From the NCBI GenBank assembly GCA_020353535.1, contig CP070696.1:3865787-3912178 (forward strand): DNA of 46,392 bases, given 5' to 3'. Origin of the DNA: Spirochaetaceae bacterium. GTDB lineage: Bacteria; Spirochaetota; Spirochaetia; SZUA-6; DRHE01. Positions 17,338 to 25,210 of the stretch are shown here, piece by piece (position 1 is the stretch's first letter; each line of letters begins with the position of its first letter). Under the pieces are notes generated by a model that made no database searches, was not told the origin of the DNA, and was given only the letters and a program-made list of their open reading frames with translations. The position numbers and the translations under genes were made by a program.

Positions 17338-18360
17338 ATGATCGTCTTCGACCAGGAGAAATTATCCGCCTTTTTCGAGACCGTTTCAAGTGGATTCGAG
17401 CGCAGCCCGTTGGAGATCATCCTGGTCATCCTGTCCTTTCTGACTTTCGTCATCCTGTTGATAATCATCTACCGTCTGCAACGCCGTAGGGTACGGCAGC
17501 AGCAGCGAAGATTGGCGGACGGCCGTTACCGGCAGATCGTCGAGAAGCTCGTCCTGACGCCCTCAGAGGAAGATCTGGTGCAGCGGATGGCCCGCTACCT
17601 CAAGGAACCCGAAAAGAAGTATCTGATTCTGATCAATCAACCCACGTTCAATTTCTGTGCTGTCAAATTGAGGAAGAAGGATGCCACCAGCACGACCGAC
17701 ATCGCCGAGCTGCGCAGCCGGCTTGGATTCCGACTGCAGGGTCCCGAGCAGATCCCCGCCTCCAGCGCGGAACTTCCCGAAGGTCAGGGTCTGCTGCTCG
17801 TGGCCACGGAAGAGCGCAGCGTCCGTAAAGCCCAGGGCCGTGTACAGAAACAGGGCCCCCGCTCTTTTGTCGTCCAGCTGCTCGAAGCCGCTTCCCCCTT
17901 CCGCGAGGGGGAAGCGATCCGGATCTACTTCCAGAACCGCGCCGGATTGTTCAGTTTCGACAGCACGATCCAATCCGTCCACAATGGAGCGGTTCAGCTG
18001 CAGCACGGGGAGGACATCCGGCGCATCCAGCGGCGGAAGTACTACCGCCGGCGAATCTCCCAGCCGGTGGCGGTACGCTACCCGGGAGCGGAGGAGCAGC
18101 CCGTCTTGTCGACCTTCTACGACCTCGGGGGCAACGGGGCGAGTCTGAAGAATCCGGGAAAACGGTACACCCCGGGAGATGCCCTGGAGTTGACTTTCTT
18201 GGCCGCTGGGGAACGTTTTAGCCTGATTGCCGAAGTGCTCCGAACCTCGAAGAACGGGGAAGTGCTCCATGTTCGTTTCGCTCCGATGCGAGAAACCACA
18301 CGGGACCGCATCATCGGCTCCCTGTTCAAGGGTGCCGTGCCTCCCAGGGTCGGTTCGTGA
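17338..18360 (+). CDS. Membrane-anchored PilZ-domain protein (putative c-di-GMP receptor)
   Basis: 340 residues: one TM segment (about 25-46), a coiled or basic linker, a YcgR-like N-terminal region, and a PilZ domain from about 215. The PilZ RxxxR switch is present as RRKYYRRR (232-239). The second motif, normally (D/N)xSxxG, reads DLGGNG (262-267), so the Ser is replaced. c-di-GMP binding is therefore plausible but not certain. PilZ/YcgR proteins in spirochaetes tune flagellar motility. No Shine-Dalgarno is seen before the ATG at 17338 and a -10 sits just upstream. The next gene overlaps by 4 bases. Confidence 0.82.
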   Translation: MIVFDQEKLSAFFETVSSGFERSPLEIILVILSFLTFVILLIIIYRLQRRRVRQQQRRLADGRYRQIVEKLVLTPSEEDLVQRMARYLKEPEKKYLILINQPTFNFCAVKLRKKDATSTTDIAELRSRLGFRLQGPEQIPASSAELPEGQGLLLVATEERSVRKAQGRVQKQGPRSFVVQLLEAASPFREGEAIRIYFQNRAGLFSFDSTIQSVHNGAVQLQHGEDIRRIQRRKYYRRRISQPVAVRYPGAEEQPVLSTFYDLGGNGASLKNPGKRYTPGDALELTFLAAGERFSLIAEVLRTSKNGEVLHVRFAPMRETTRDRIIGSLFKGAVPPRVGS

Positions 18361-19004
18361 CCGTACCGTACGGTACGCGCAGTCTTTACATCAGCTGCAG
18401 CGATGACAAACAGTTCGGCGGGATACGCAGGCTGATCCATAAACTGGGCGGCCAGCACGGCGCCCATCCATTCGACTGGAAGGGGGGGCACTTGGATCTG
18501 GCGGGTCGGCGGGTCCTGCAGCGGGTGCTGATCTCCGGTCACGGCAATGGCGATTCAGCGGGATTCGAGCTCTCATCGGCCAGGAGCCTGCGCCCCTGCT
18601 CCTTGAGCCTTCCCCGGCGTACGGGCCTGTATCTGATGGGATGCTACCAGGGTGGAAAACGGCGGCGGCTCGCCTGGGCTGCGGGAACCGGAGTCGCCGC
18701 TGACAGAGTTTTTGGCAACGGCGGAGAGACGGAGAGCGCCCTGAGCACCTGTCTGCTTCTGCATCTTCTGGAAGGAGGACCTGCATCGCTGGATCGCTGG
18801 TTTTGCCTTTGGATGCGCTGCAATGACGCCGCCCGACCCTACTTCCCCATTATCCGCAGCACCTACGCCCGGACGGGAGCAGATCCGCTGGCAGCCCTGG
18901 CCCAGCTGAAGGCAGAGGGAGCTTTGGATGACGTTTTTCGGGAATTCGCCGATTTCTTGAGCGTGATCCAGCGTCAACCTGCTTACCTTGCCGATTTGGC
19001 GTAG
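18357..19004 (+). CDS. Small protein with caspase-clan-like His and Cys motifs
   Basis: 215 residues, starting at a GTG whose TGA overlap (GTGA) couples it to the PilZ gene. No close family is recognised, but the layout resembles clan CD cysteine peptidases (caspase, CHAT, C25). A hydrophobic strand leads into SGHG (RVLISGHGNGDS, His62), and a second one leads into GC (GLYLMGCYQGG, Cys96). Then comes an AAGTGVAADRVFGNGGETES block and a hydrophobic helix (STCLLLHLLEGG). The protein is shorter than most active caspase-like enzymes, and function is inferred only from this pattern. A 16-base palindrome, CGTACCGTACGGTACG (18362-18377), lies just inside the start. Confidence 0.6.
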   Translation: MTVPYGTRSLYISCSDDKQFGGIRRLIHKLGGQHGAHPFDWKGGHLDLAGRRVLQRVLISGHGNGDSAGFELSSARSLRPCSLSLPRRTGLYLMGCYQGGKRRRLAWAAGTGVAADRVFGNGGETESALSTCLLLHLLEGGPASLDRWFCLWMRCNDAARPYFPIIRSTYARTGADPLAALAQLKAEGALDDVFREFADFLSVIQRQPAYLADLA

Positions 19005-19081
19005 CCGAGTCTGCTGTCCGAATCCTGCCTTGCTTTTTTTTCTGATATGCCGTGAAATGATCACACATTAGGAGGAGTATT

Positions 19082-19471
19082 GTGGAGGCCTACGAGAAGA
19101 AGATCATATCCCATCCCGCCAAATCCAATCTGCCCTTCAGCCCGGCGGTGGGCTGCGGACCTTTCGTGTTTATCTCCGGAAGCGTGGGCAGAGATCCTGC
19201 TTCTGGAGAAATCGCCAAAGGAGATGTGGGCAGTCAAACCCGCCGAACGATGCAGAACATTGCCGTTCACTTGCAAAAGGCAGGCAGCGGCTTTCAGCAC
19301 GCGCTGAAAGCAACGATCTTCATAACCGACATGAGCCTGTACGCCGACATGAATGCTGCCTACGGCAGTTTCTTTTCCGGTGATCCGCCGGCCCGCAGCT
19401 GTGTAGAGGTATCCCGACTGCCCGACCCGGACGCTCTGGTGGAGATCGAACTGATCGCCCTGCATCCATAG
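19082..19471 (+). CDS. RidA family protein (YjgF/YER057c/UK114)
   Basis: 129 residues. RidA proteins deaminate reactive enamine/imine intermediates, and relatives act in pyrimidine and amino-acid catabolism. Motifs: VFISGSVGRDPASGEI, and the substrate-binding Arg block PARSCVEVSRLPDPDALVEIE typical of RidA. The start is GTG at 19082 with TAGGAGGAG at good spacing. It is followed 37 bases later by the amidohydrolase, so it belongs to the same catabolic cassette; the assignment as true imine deaminase versus a specialised paralogue is open. Confidence 0.93.
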   Translation: MEAYEKKIISHPAKSNLPFSPAVGCGPFVFISGSVGRDPASGEIAKGDVGSQTRRTMQNIAVHLQKAGSGFQHALKATIFITDMSLYADMNAAYGSFFSGDPPARSCVEVSRLPDPDALVEIELIALHP

Positions 19472-19508
19472 CATCACCACCATCGAACCCAAAGCGAAGC
19501 ACGGATCG

Positions 19509-21038
19509 ATGTCGACAAAACTCGTCTACGGGAAGGTTCTGGTGGTCGATGAGAACACCGTGATCCCCTCCGGCGCCCTCTACATCGAGCACGAACGGAT
19601 CGTCGACTACGGAACCTACGCGGAAATTGCCGGAAAGTACAAAGCAGATCGTACGCTCGGATCGGCTGAGACGCTGATCATTCCCGGTCTGGTCAATGCC
19701 CACGGCCACGGAAAAGGATTGACCGACTTCCAGCGCGGCCAGGTGGACGATACTCTGGAGACCTGGAAGTGGCGCAGCTTTCCCCCGATCGATCCGTTCC
19801 TCGATACCTGCTGGACCTGCCTGCAGCTGCTCGGCAGCGGGGTCACCACCACGATGCACAACCACGGTTTGGTCGACCCGGGGGCATTCGCTGAGGAGTT
19901 CGCCGCGGTTTTGCGGGCGTACAAGCGCTGCGGGATTAGGGTGGCCTTCGCCCCCAGTTTGAGCACGGAGAACCTCTTTGTATATGGAGAAGACCAGACC
20001 TTTCTCGAGACCCTTTCCCCGGAGCTGCGAGCTTTCTGCGAGGGAATGCTAAAACGCTCCGCCGCGTTCGGGGAGGAGGAGTACCTGGAAACGGTGCGGC
20101 GGCTTCACGGCGAGCACAGCTCTCCTGAGATTCAAATCATGCACGGCCCGATGGCTCCCCAGTGGGTCCGCCAGGAAGCCCTGCAGCAGATTCGAAAACA
20201 GGCGGACCAGCTGGGCCTGCGCATCCACATCCACGTGCAGCAGACGCAATTGCAGAAACTCTACGGCCTGAAGCGCTACGGAAAGTCCCTGCTAGCCTAT
20301 CTGGCCGAGCTCGGATTTTTAGCTCCGGACGTCACCTGCGGTCATTGCGTCTGGATCTCCGAGGAAGATATCGAACTGCTCCGGCTCTCCGGTGCTTCGG
20401 TCACACATCATCCCGGGTGCAACCTACGGGTCCGCAACGGGATCAGTCCGGTGTTCGAGCTCGACCGCAGGGGCGTGGTGGTGGCCATCGGCATGGACGA
20501 GAAGGAGATATCCGACGACAAAGACTATTTAGCCGAGCTGCGTTTGGCGGCCAAGCTTCATCGTCTCGACTCCCCCAGGCTCGATTCTCCCTGCCTGAGC
20601 TCCCGGGACATCTTCCGCATGGGGACGCGAAACGGAGCCGCGGTACTGGGTTTCGGCGATTGGATCGGCACTCTGGAGCGGGGCAAGCGGGCGGACTTGG
20701 TGCTCCTCGACCTGGAAGGGATCTGCGACCCCTACACTTACGAGGGTCACGATCCACTGGATCTGCTCCTTTACCGGGGAAACAGCCGTCACGTCCGTAC
20801 CGTGCTGGTAAACGGTGAGGTTCTTCTTGATCGGGGAAAGTTCACCCACATCGACCGGGATGAGATTGTCCGCAAGCTGCGGGAGGCGATCCCTGCGGAT
20901 TATAGGCAGCGTTTCGAAGCGGGCAACCGCTTGATGCGGCAGCTGCGCAGAGCCATAGCCGATCATTTCCGGCCCTGGCACGAAGAGATTGAGAGCTGGG
21001 AGAAACAACCGTACTACTTCATGAACTCAAGAGTGTAA
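19509..21038 (+). CDS. Amidohydrolase of the TrzA/AtzA/guanine-deaminase group, Glu replaced by Gln
   Basis: 509 residues with the layout of the metal-dependent amidohydrolase superfamily. Metal ligands are NAHGHG (H65, H67), the second His of HIH (240-242), GHCVW (H279) and the Asp in GMDEK (D330). In nearly all deaminases of this group the third motif reads HxHxxE; here it is HIHVQQ, so the general acid/base Glu is Gln245. The SVTHHPGCNLRV block replaces the usual substrate-contact stretch. Likely a hydrolase of a heterocyclic or amide ring, or an enzyme with altered chemistry. It follows RidA and converges on the IclR gene, with their stop codons adjacent at 21038/21039. Confidence 0.85.
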   Translation: MSTKLVYGKVLVVDENTVIPSGALYIEHERIVDYGTYAEIAGKYKADRTLGSAETLIIPGLVNAHGHGKGLTDFQRGQVDDTLETWKWRSFPPIDPFLDTCWTCLQLLGSGVTTTMHNHGLVDPGAFAEEFAAVLRAYKRCGIRVAFAPSLSTENLFVYGEDQTFLETLSPELRAFCEGMLKRSAAFGEEEYLETVRRLHGEHSSPEIQIMHGPMAPQWVRQEALQQIRKQADQLGLRIHIHVQQTQLQKLYGLKRYGKSLLAYLAELGFLAPDVTCGHCVWISEEDIELLRLSGASVTHHPGCNLRVRNGISPVFELDRRGVVVAIGMDEKEISDDKDYLAELRLAAKLHRLDSPRLDSPCLSSRDIFRMGTRNGAAVLGFGDWIGTLERGKRADLVLLDLEGICDPYTYEGHDPLDLLLYRGNSRHVRTVLVNGEVLLDRGKFTHIDRDEIVRKLREAIPADYRQRFEAGNRLMRQLRRAIADHFRPWHEEIESWEKQPYYFMNSRV

Positions 21039-21818
21039 TTAAGGATTCCCTCGATGCCCTAAGGCCCGGGAGATCTCCTCAGCGCAGTCCCGCACCATGG
21101 CGGACAGGGCGGCGATGGTTTCGGGATTGACCCGATTGGTGGGACCCATCACCGAAATCGCTCCGACCAACGCCCCTTGCTTGCCGTAAATGGGAGCGGC
21201 CACGCAGCGGCCTCCCATTTCGGTTTCTTCGTCGTCTACGGCACAGCCCTGGTCACGCACCCTCTTCAGCTCTTCGCGCAGCTGCGGAAGATCGGTAATC
21301 GTTTTTGTCGTCAATGGAACCAACTTGATAGCTTTCAGGATCTCCGCGATTCTATCGTCACTTTGGCTGCTCAGGAGAACCTTACCAGCGGCGGTGCAGT
21401 GAAGCCCGAGGGGAGCGCCCACCGCCGGTACGCCACGGATGATGTTGTCGCTGACGACCTGGTCGACGTACACGGCGTGGTTCCTGTCCAGGAAAACCAG
21501 ATTGGCGGTCTCCCCGCATTTTCGGGATAGCTTCTCCAGGAAGGGATGTATGAACTCGACGATATCGAAGGCCTTGTTGGCCGCCTGCCCGAGGTAGATC
21601 AACGCCCAACCGAGCCGGTAGCGGCGGCTGCGCTCATCCTGATGCACGAAGTTGTGCTTTTTCAAGGTATTCAACAGCCGCAGCAGGGTCGTCTTGGGCA
21701 TATCCAACTCCTGCGTAAGGGTCGCCAGATCGATATCACCCTCGATCCTGCTGAGATGTTCCAGAACGATCAGCGCCTTCTCGAGGGCGCGTACCGAGTT
21801 TTCCCGCGGATTGTCCAA
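21039..21818 (-). CDS. IclR family transcriptional regulator
   Basis: 259 residues: an N-terminal winged helix (residues about 8-70, with DLATLTQELDMPKTTLLRLLNTL as the recognition region) and a C-terminal effector-binding GAF-like domain (LGLHCTAAGKVLLS, GCAVDDEETEMGGRCVAAPIYG) typical of IclR. It starts with TTG at 21818 with GGGAG about 10 bases upstream. Its position between the amidohydrolase and the PhzF gene, divergent from the latter, makes it the likely local repressor of this catabolic cassette. The effector is probably the substrate or an intermediate of the pathway. Confidence 0.93.
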   Translation of the reverse strand: MDNPRENSVRALEKALIVLEHLSRIEGDIDLATLTQELDMPKTTLLRLLNTLKKHNFVHQDERSRRYRLGWALIYLGQAANKAFDIVEFIHPFLEKLSRKCGETANLVFLDRNHAVYVDQVVSDNIIRGVPAVGAPLGLHCTAAGKVLLSSQSDDRIAEILKAIKLVPLTTKTITDLPQLREELKRVRDQGCAVDDEETEMGGRCVAAPIYGKQGALVGAISVMGPTNRVNPETIAALSAMVRDCAEEISRALGHRGNP

Positions 21819-21862
21819 TTGCTGTGTTCTCCCAGGTGCACGTCAGATCGTAGTCTTTCATC

Positions 21863-21891
21863 AGAATAGTAAAAGCACCGGCGCTGTGCAA
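21863..21891 (-). promoter_or_regulatory. Promoter of the IclR gene
   Basis: Minus-strand TTGCAC (21886-21891), 17-base spacer, TATTCT (21863-21868). It leaves a leader of about 40 bases before the TTG start. Confidence 0.45.
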
Positions 21892-21919
21892 GACGCAGAA
21901 CGGACCTGATGGTGACGTG

Positions 21920-21948
21920 GTGACAAAAAAATAGCAATCTGCTATGGT
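21920..21948 (+). promoter_or_regulatory. Promoter of the PhzF gene with embedded operator
   Basis: GTGACA (21920-21925), 17-base spacer, TATGGT (21943-21948). A 15-base palindrome, ATAGCA-ATC-TGCTAT (21931-21945), sits in the spacer and overlaps the -10. A bound IclR-type regulator here would block RNA polymerase. The -10 ends 12 bases before the ATG at 21961 and there is no Shine-Dalgarno, so the mRNA looks leaderless. Confidence 0.55.
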
Positions 21949-21960
21949 CGCTCACAGATT

Positions 21961-22860
21961 ATGGAATACCGTATCGCCTACGTTGACGCCTTTACCGCAA
22001 CGCCGTTTCACGGCAACCCCTGCGCTGTCGTTCCTCAGGCTGAGGGATTGACGGAACAGCAGATGCAACTGATTGCCCGGGAGAGCAACCAACCGGAGAC
22101 ATCCTTTGTACTAGGCTCTACGAAGGCGGACTTCAGAGTCTGCTACTTCACCCCACGGCATCGAATCCCCTTTGCCGGTCACCCGACCATCGCCACCGGA
22201 TTTCTGCTGGCTGAAGACGGACGGATCCAGGCGGGGAAGCCCGCGGTGGTGGACTTCGAGTTCGACATCGGTGTTCTGCCCGTGCAGGTGTATTTCCACG
22301 ATAGCGGGGCTCCTTCCAAGGTGGTGATGTGCCAGGGCGAGCCGGTGTTTGGCAAAGAGTATGGCGGCGATGAGATTTGTCCCTGCTTCAACCTCGAGCA
22401 GGCCGAGCTTCTGCAGCAGTTGCCGGCCCAGGTCATCAGCACCGGGGTGCCATTTCTGATCGTGCCGGTTAGGGATCTGGAGGTCCTGAAGAATGTGGAG
22501 ATGGATCGTCCTCGCCTGCGGGAGTTGCTGCACCGAGCCGGCGCCGCCGCGGCCTTCCTGTTCTGCTTGCAGGGATTCGACGAGGGCTCGGATACCCACG
22601 CCCGCCTCCTGGACCCCGATGGGACCATGGAGGATCCCTTCACCGGATCCGCCTCAGGATGTATGGGCGCCTACATTATCGCCCGCGGCTTGAAGCCGGG
22701 TCCCGTCCTGAACATCGAACAGGGTCATTTAATGGGCAGGCCGGGAGAGGGCGAATTGGAGATAGGGAGGGAAAACGATATAATTACCGGCATTCGCTTA
22801 GGCGGCACTGCCGTGAAAACGCTGGAAGGAAAAATCAATATCAGTGCGGAGGAGCTATGA
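21961..22860 (+). CDS. PhzF family isomerase/epimerase
   Basis: 299 residues. PhzF-fold proteins (diaminopimelate-epimerase-like) isomerise small molecules such as the phenazine precursor DHHA. The start MEYRIAYVDAFTATPFHGNP, the conserved Glu in ARESNQPETSFV, HPTIATGF and the C-terminal DPFTGSASGCMG all match the family. The usual (D/G)PATGSA becomes DPFTGSA, a common variant. The downstream PPC gene overlaps by 4 bases. With the IclR gene divergent upstream, it appears to be part of one catabolic module; phenazine synthesis is unlikely since no other phz genes are present. Confidence 0.92.
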   Translation: MEYRIAYVDAFTATPFHGNPCAVVPQAEGLTEQQMQLIARESNQPETSFVLGSTKADFRVCYFTPRHRIPFAGHPTIATGFLLAEDGRIQAGKPAVVDFEFDIGVLPVQVYFHDSGAPSKVVMCQGEPVFGKEYGGDEICPCFNLEQAELLQQLPAQVISTGVPFLIVPVRDLEVLKNVEMDRPRLRELLHRAGAAAAFLFCLQGFDEGSDTHARLLDPDGTMEDPFTGSASGCMGAYIIARGLKPGPVLNIEQGHLMGRPGEGELEIGRENDIITGIRLGGTAVKTLEGKINISAEEL

Positions 22861-23393
22861 CACCAGAATGGGAATTGGACGCCAGAAGTCCGGATGAATA
22901 TCACTTCGTGGAGGCGAAACGAGGAAGAGAGTTCATCATTCGCATGACAACCGGGGCGGATGTGTTTTTGGGAATCCAGAAGTTTGCCATCGACAACAAC
23001 ATCAAGTTCGCCAAGATCCACGCCTGTTTCATGGGGGGACTGCAGCCGGCCAAATACCTGATGTGGATCCCCGACTATCAGAACCCCGATTACTGGCATC
23101 GCGAGGGCTGTGCCACCGTGGAGAATCTCAGCATGATCTGCGCCATGGGCGGCATCATTCACCCGCGGCCCGGCAAAGATGGCAAGGAAGAGCCCTTCCC
23201 GGCGATCCACTTCGTGGCCGGAGGCGGCTGGGACTGCCCAACCTTCGGCGGTCACCTGGAACAGGGATCGATTGTGAAAGGCGTGCTGGAGTGCTTCATC
23301 ACCGAGATCCTGGGGATCGAAAACATCCCGCCGGTGGAAAGGGTTTGGGAAGACGACGAATATCCGGAGAACTGGTACAGATCTGTGAAGTAG
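22857..23393 (+). CDS. PPC/DUF296 domain protein
   Basis: 178 residues, start ATG at 22857 in an ATGA overlap with the PhzF stop; the longer frame from 22659 is a shadow of PhzF. The PPC/DUF296 fold is seen: an N-terminal strand ending REFIIRMTTGADVFLGIQKF, a central PAIHFVAGGGWDCPTFGGH and the hallmark GHLEQGSIVKGVLECFITE. In plants this domain sits in AT-hook DNA-binding proteins; bacterial versions are stand-alone trimers of unknown role, sometimes in metabolic operons. The conserved His residues (ACFMGG..., HFVAGGG, GGH) could bind metal. Function here is unknown. Confidence 0.85.
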   Translation: MTPEWELDARSPDEYHFVEAKRGREFIIRMTTGADVFLGIQKFAIDNNIKFAKIHACFMGGLQPAKYLMWIPDYQNPDYWHREGCATVENLSMICAMGGIIHPRPGKDGKEEPFPAIHFVAGGGWDCPTFGGHLEQGSIVKGVLECFITEILGIENIPPVERVWEDDEYPENWYRSVK

Positions 23394-23431
23394 GCCTGGA
23401 CGCGCACGTCAAGCTGTGGCCGGATGTCCGG

Positions 23432-24445
23432 CTACAGGTTGACTTTCCGCTGACTCGCCTTCATCTTTCGTTCCAGAAGACCGGAAAAGCGGGTCAGGGG
23501 CACGAACATCACCAGGTACAGTACCGTCACGAAGATCAGCGGAGAGGGATTGGCCAGCAGCGACTTCTGGGACAGCCCGGCTTTTAAAAGTTCGATGATG
23601 GAGATTGCCGAAGCCAGAGCCGTGTCTTTGGCGCTGGCCACGTAGTTGCCCACCAGCGGAGGGATCACCACCCGAAACGCCTGGGGTAGGATGACCAGGC
23701 GCATGGTCTTCACCGGATTCAGGCCCAGAGCGTGTGCGGCCTCGATCTGTCCCTTCTTGATGGACAGAAAACCGGCCCGAAAGATCTCGCTCACGTAGGC
23801 CGAACTGTTCAATCCCAGCGCAATGATCCCCGACATTATCGCGCTCAAGCGAATCCCCATGAAGGGAAGGGCATAGTAGATCAGGTACATCAGCACGATG
23901 ATCGGCATGGCTCGGAAGAAATCGACATAGGCGATGATGAACACGTTCAACACAACATTATTAAAAGAACGAAACACCGCCAGCAGAAGCCCCAGAACCG
24001 TGCTGACCACCGCCGCGCAAACGGCCAGCAGGAGGGTGGTCCAGAATCCCTGGACCAGTGTGGGCCAAGCTTTTCGAATGACCTCGAAGTTGAAGAACAG
24101 CTCGGTCATCTCGCTCCAGCGGCCCGTAGAGTAACGGTAGTACAGCCAGGCACCGACGATAAGAATGGCAACGGCGGTGGCTGTCTTCATGATCTCCGGT
24201 TTGAGCTCGTCGGTGAACACGATCACGGCCCAGGCCAGAAACAAGAGGGTGAACAGCACCACTATCAGCAGCTGTAGGATTCCCGGAGGACCGCTCGGGG
24301 GAAGCAGGAACACCCCGAAAATTACGACCACAGCCAAAAAGCTGTACAGGAAACCAGCTTTCCGAATCAGGGGAACGTGCCCCATCCGCTCCCGGACATC
24401 GGCCAAACGGGAGGGAGTCGAGCTGGCGTACTGCTTATCCGTCAT
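23432..24445 (-). CDS. Polar amino-acid ABC transporter permease (second of two)
   Basis: 337 residues. The C-terminal two thirds is a HisM/GlnP-type permease with the amphipathic EAA loop (GQIEAAHALGLNPVKTMRLV) that docks on the ATPase, followed by PQAFRVVIPPLVG. The N-terminal 130 residues add about three TM segments and a short loop (FLYSFLAVVVIFGVFLL) that ordinary members lack. It is clearly paralogous to the permease at 25207, sharing the layout including KPEI and the WLYYRYS/WLFYRYS segment. Last gene of the transporter operon, 15 bases after the ATPase gene. Confidence 0.9.
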   Translation of the reverse strand: MTDKQYASSTPSRLADVRERMGHVPLIRKAGFLYSFLAVVVIFGVFLLPPSGPPGILQLLIVVLFTLLFLAWAVIVFTDELKPEIMKTATAVAILIVGAWLYYRYSTGRWSEMTELFFNFEVIRKAWPTLVQGFWTTLLLAVCAAVVSTVLGLLLAVFRSFNNVVLNVFIIAYVDFFRAMPIIVLMYLIYYALPFMGIRLSAIMSGIIALGLNSSAYVSEIFRAGFLSIKKGQIEAAHALGLNPVKTMRLVILPQAFRVVIPPLVGNYVASAKDTALASAISIIELLKAGLSQKSLLANPSPLIFVTVLYLVMFVPLTRFSGLLERKMKASQRKVNL

Positions 24446-24460
24446 CTTGCTGGATTCGCC

Positions 24461-25210
24461 TCATAGAATCTTACTCAAGAACTCCTGTGTCCGCTGATGT
24501 TGGGAGTCGTTGAAGATCCGATCGGGGGTGCCTTCCTCCAGTATCAACCCGTCGGCCAGGAACTGCACTCGGGTCGCCGCCTCCTTGATGAATCCCATCT
24601 CGTGACTGACCACCATCATGGTCATGCCCTCTTTGGCCATGGTGCGCATGACGTCCAGCACCTCCCCTATCATCTCCGGGTCCAGGGCTGAAGTTGGTTC
24701 ATCAAAAAACATGATCTGGGGCTGCATGGCCAGTGCTCGAGCTATGGCCACCCGCTGCTGTTGGCCGCCGGAAAGCTGCTCGGGATAAGCCTTGGCCTTG
24801 TCTATGAGCCCGACTTTATCCAGCAGAGCCATGCCTCTGTCCTCCGCCTCCTTGTCGCTGATGTGCCGCACATGAACAGGCGCCAGTTTGATGTTCTCGA
24901 TTGCCGACAGGTGGGGAAACAGGTTGAAGCTCTGGAACACCATGCCGATCTCCGTGCGCACTTTGTTGATGTCGATGTACGGCGCCATGATATCCACGCC
25001 TTCGATGTAGATGTGTCCGGAGCTCGGTTCCTCCAGGCGGTTGAGACAGCGTAGGAATGTGCTCTTGCCGCCTCCGGACGGCCCCATAATGGCCACCACC
25101 TCGGAGCGCTTGACCACCGTGTTGATGCCCTTGAGAACATGCAGATCCTTGAACTGTTTGTGCAGGTCGATGACCTCGATCATCGTGTCGGTGTTACTCG
25201 CCTCACTCAT
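24461..25210 (-). CDS. Polar amino-acid ABC transporter ATP-binding protein
   Basis: 249 residues, GlnQ/HisP type. Walker A GPSGGGKST (43-51), signature LSGGQQQR, Walker B IMFFDEPTSALDPEM and H-loop VVSHEMGF are all intact. The start ATG at 25210 overlaps the permease stop as ATGA; the much longer reading upstream (to 25882) runs antiparallel to nothing but over the permease gene in another frame and was rejected. It powers uptake with the two flanking permeases and the binding protein at 26278. Confidence 0.95.
   Translation of the reverse strand: MSEASNTDTMIEVIDLHKQFKDLHVLKGINTVVKRSEVVAIMGPSGGGKSTFLRCLNRLEEPSSGHIYIEGVDIMAPYIDINKVRTEIGMVFQSFNLFPHLSAIENIKLAPVHVRHISDKEAEDRGMALLDKVGLIDKAKAYPEQLSGGQQQRVAIARALAMQPQIMFFDEPTSALDPEMIGEVLDVMRTMAKEGMTMMVVSHEMGFIKEAATRVQFLADGLILEEGTPDRIFNDSQHQRTQEFLSKIL

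Noticed and set aside
22659..22856. Upstream extension of the PPC gene
   Set aside because: It is a shadow frame of the PhzF gene; the ATG at 22857 has ATGA coupling.
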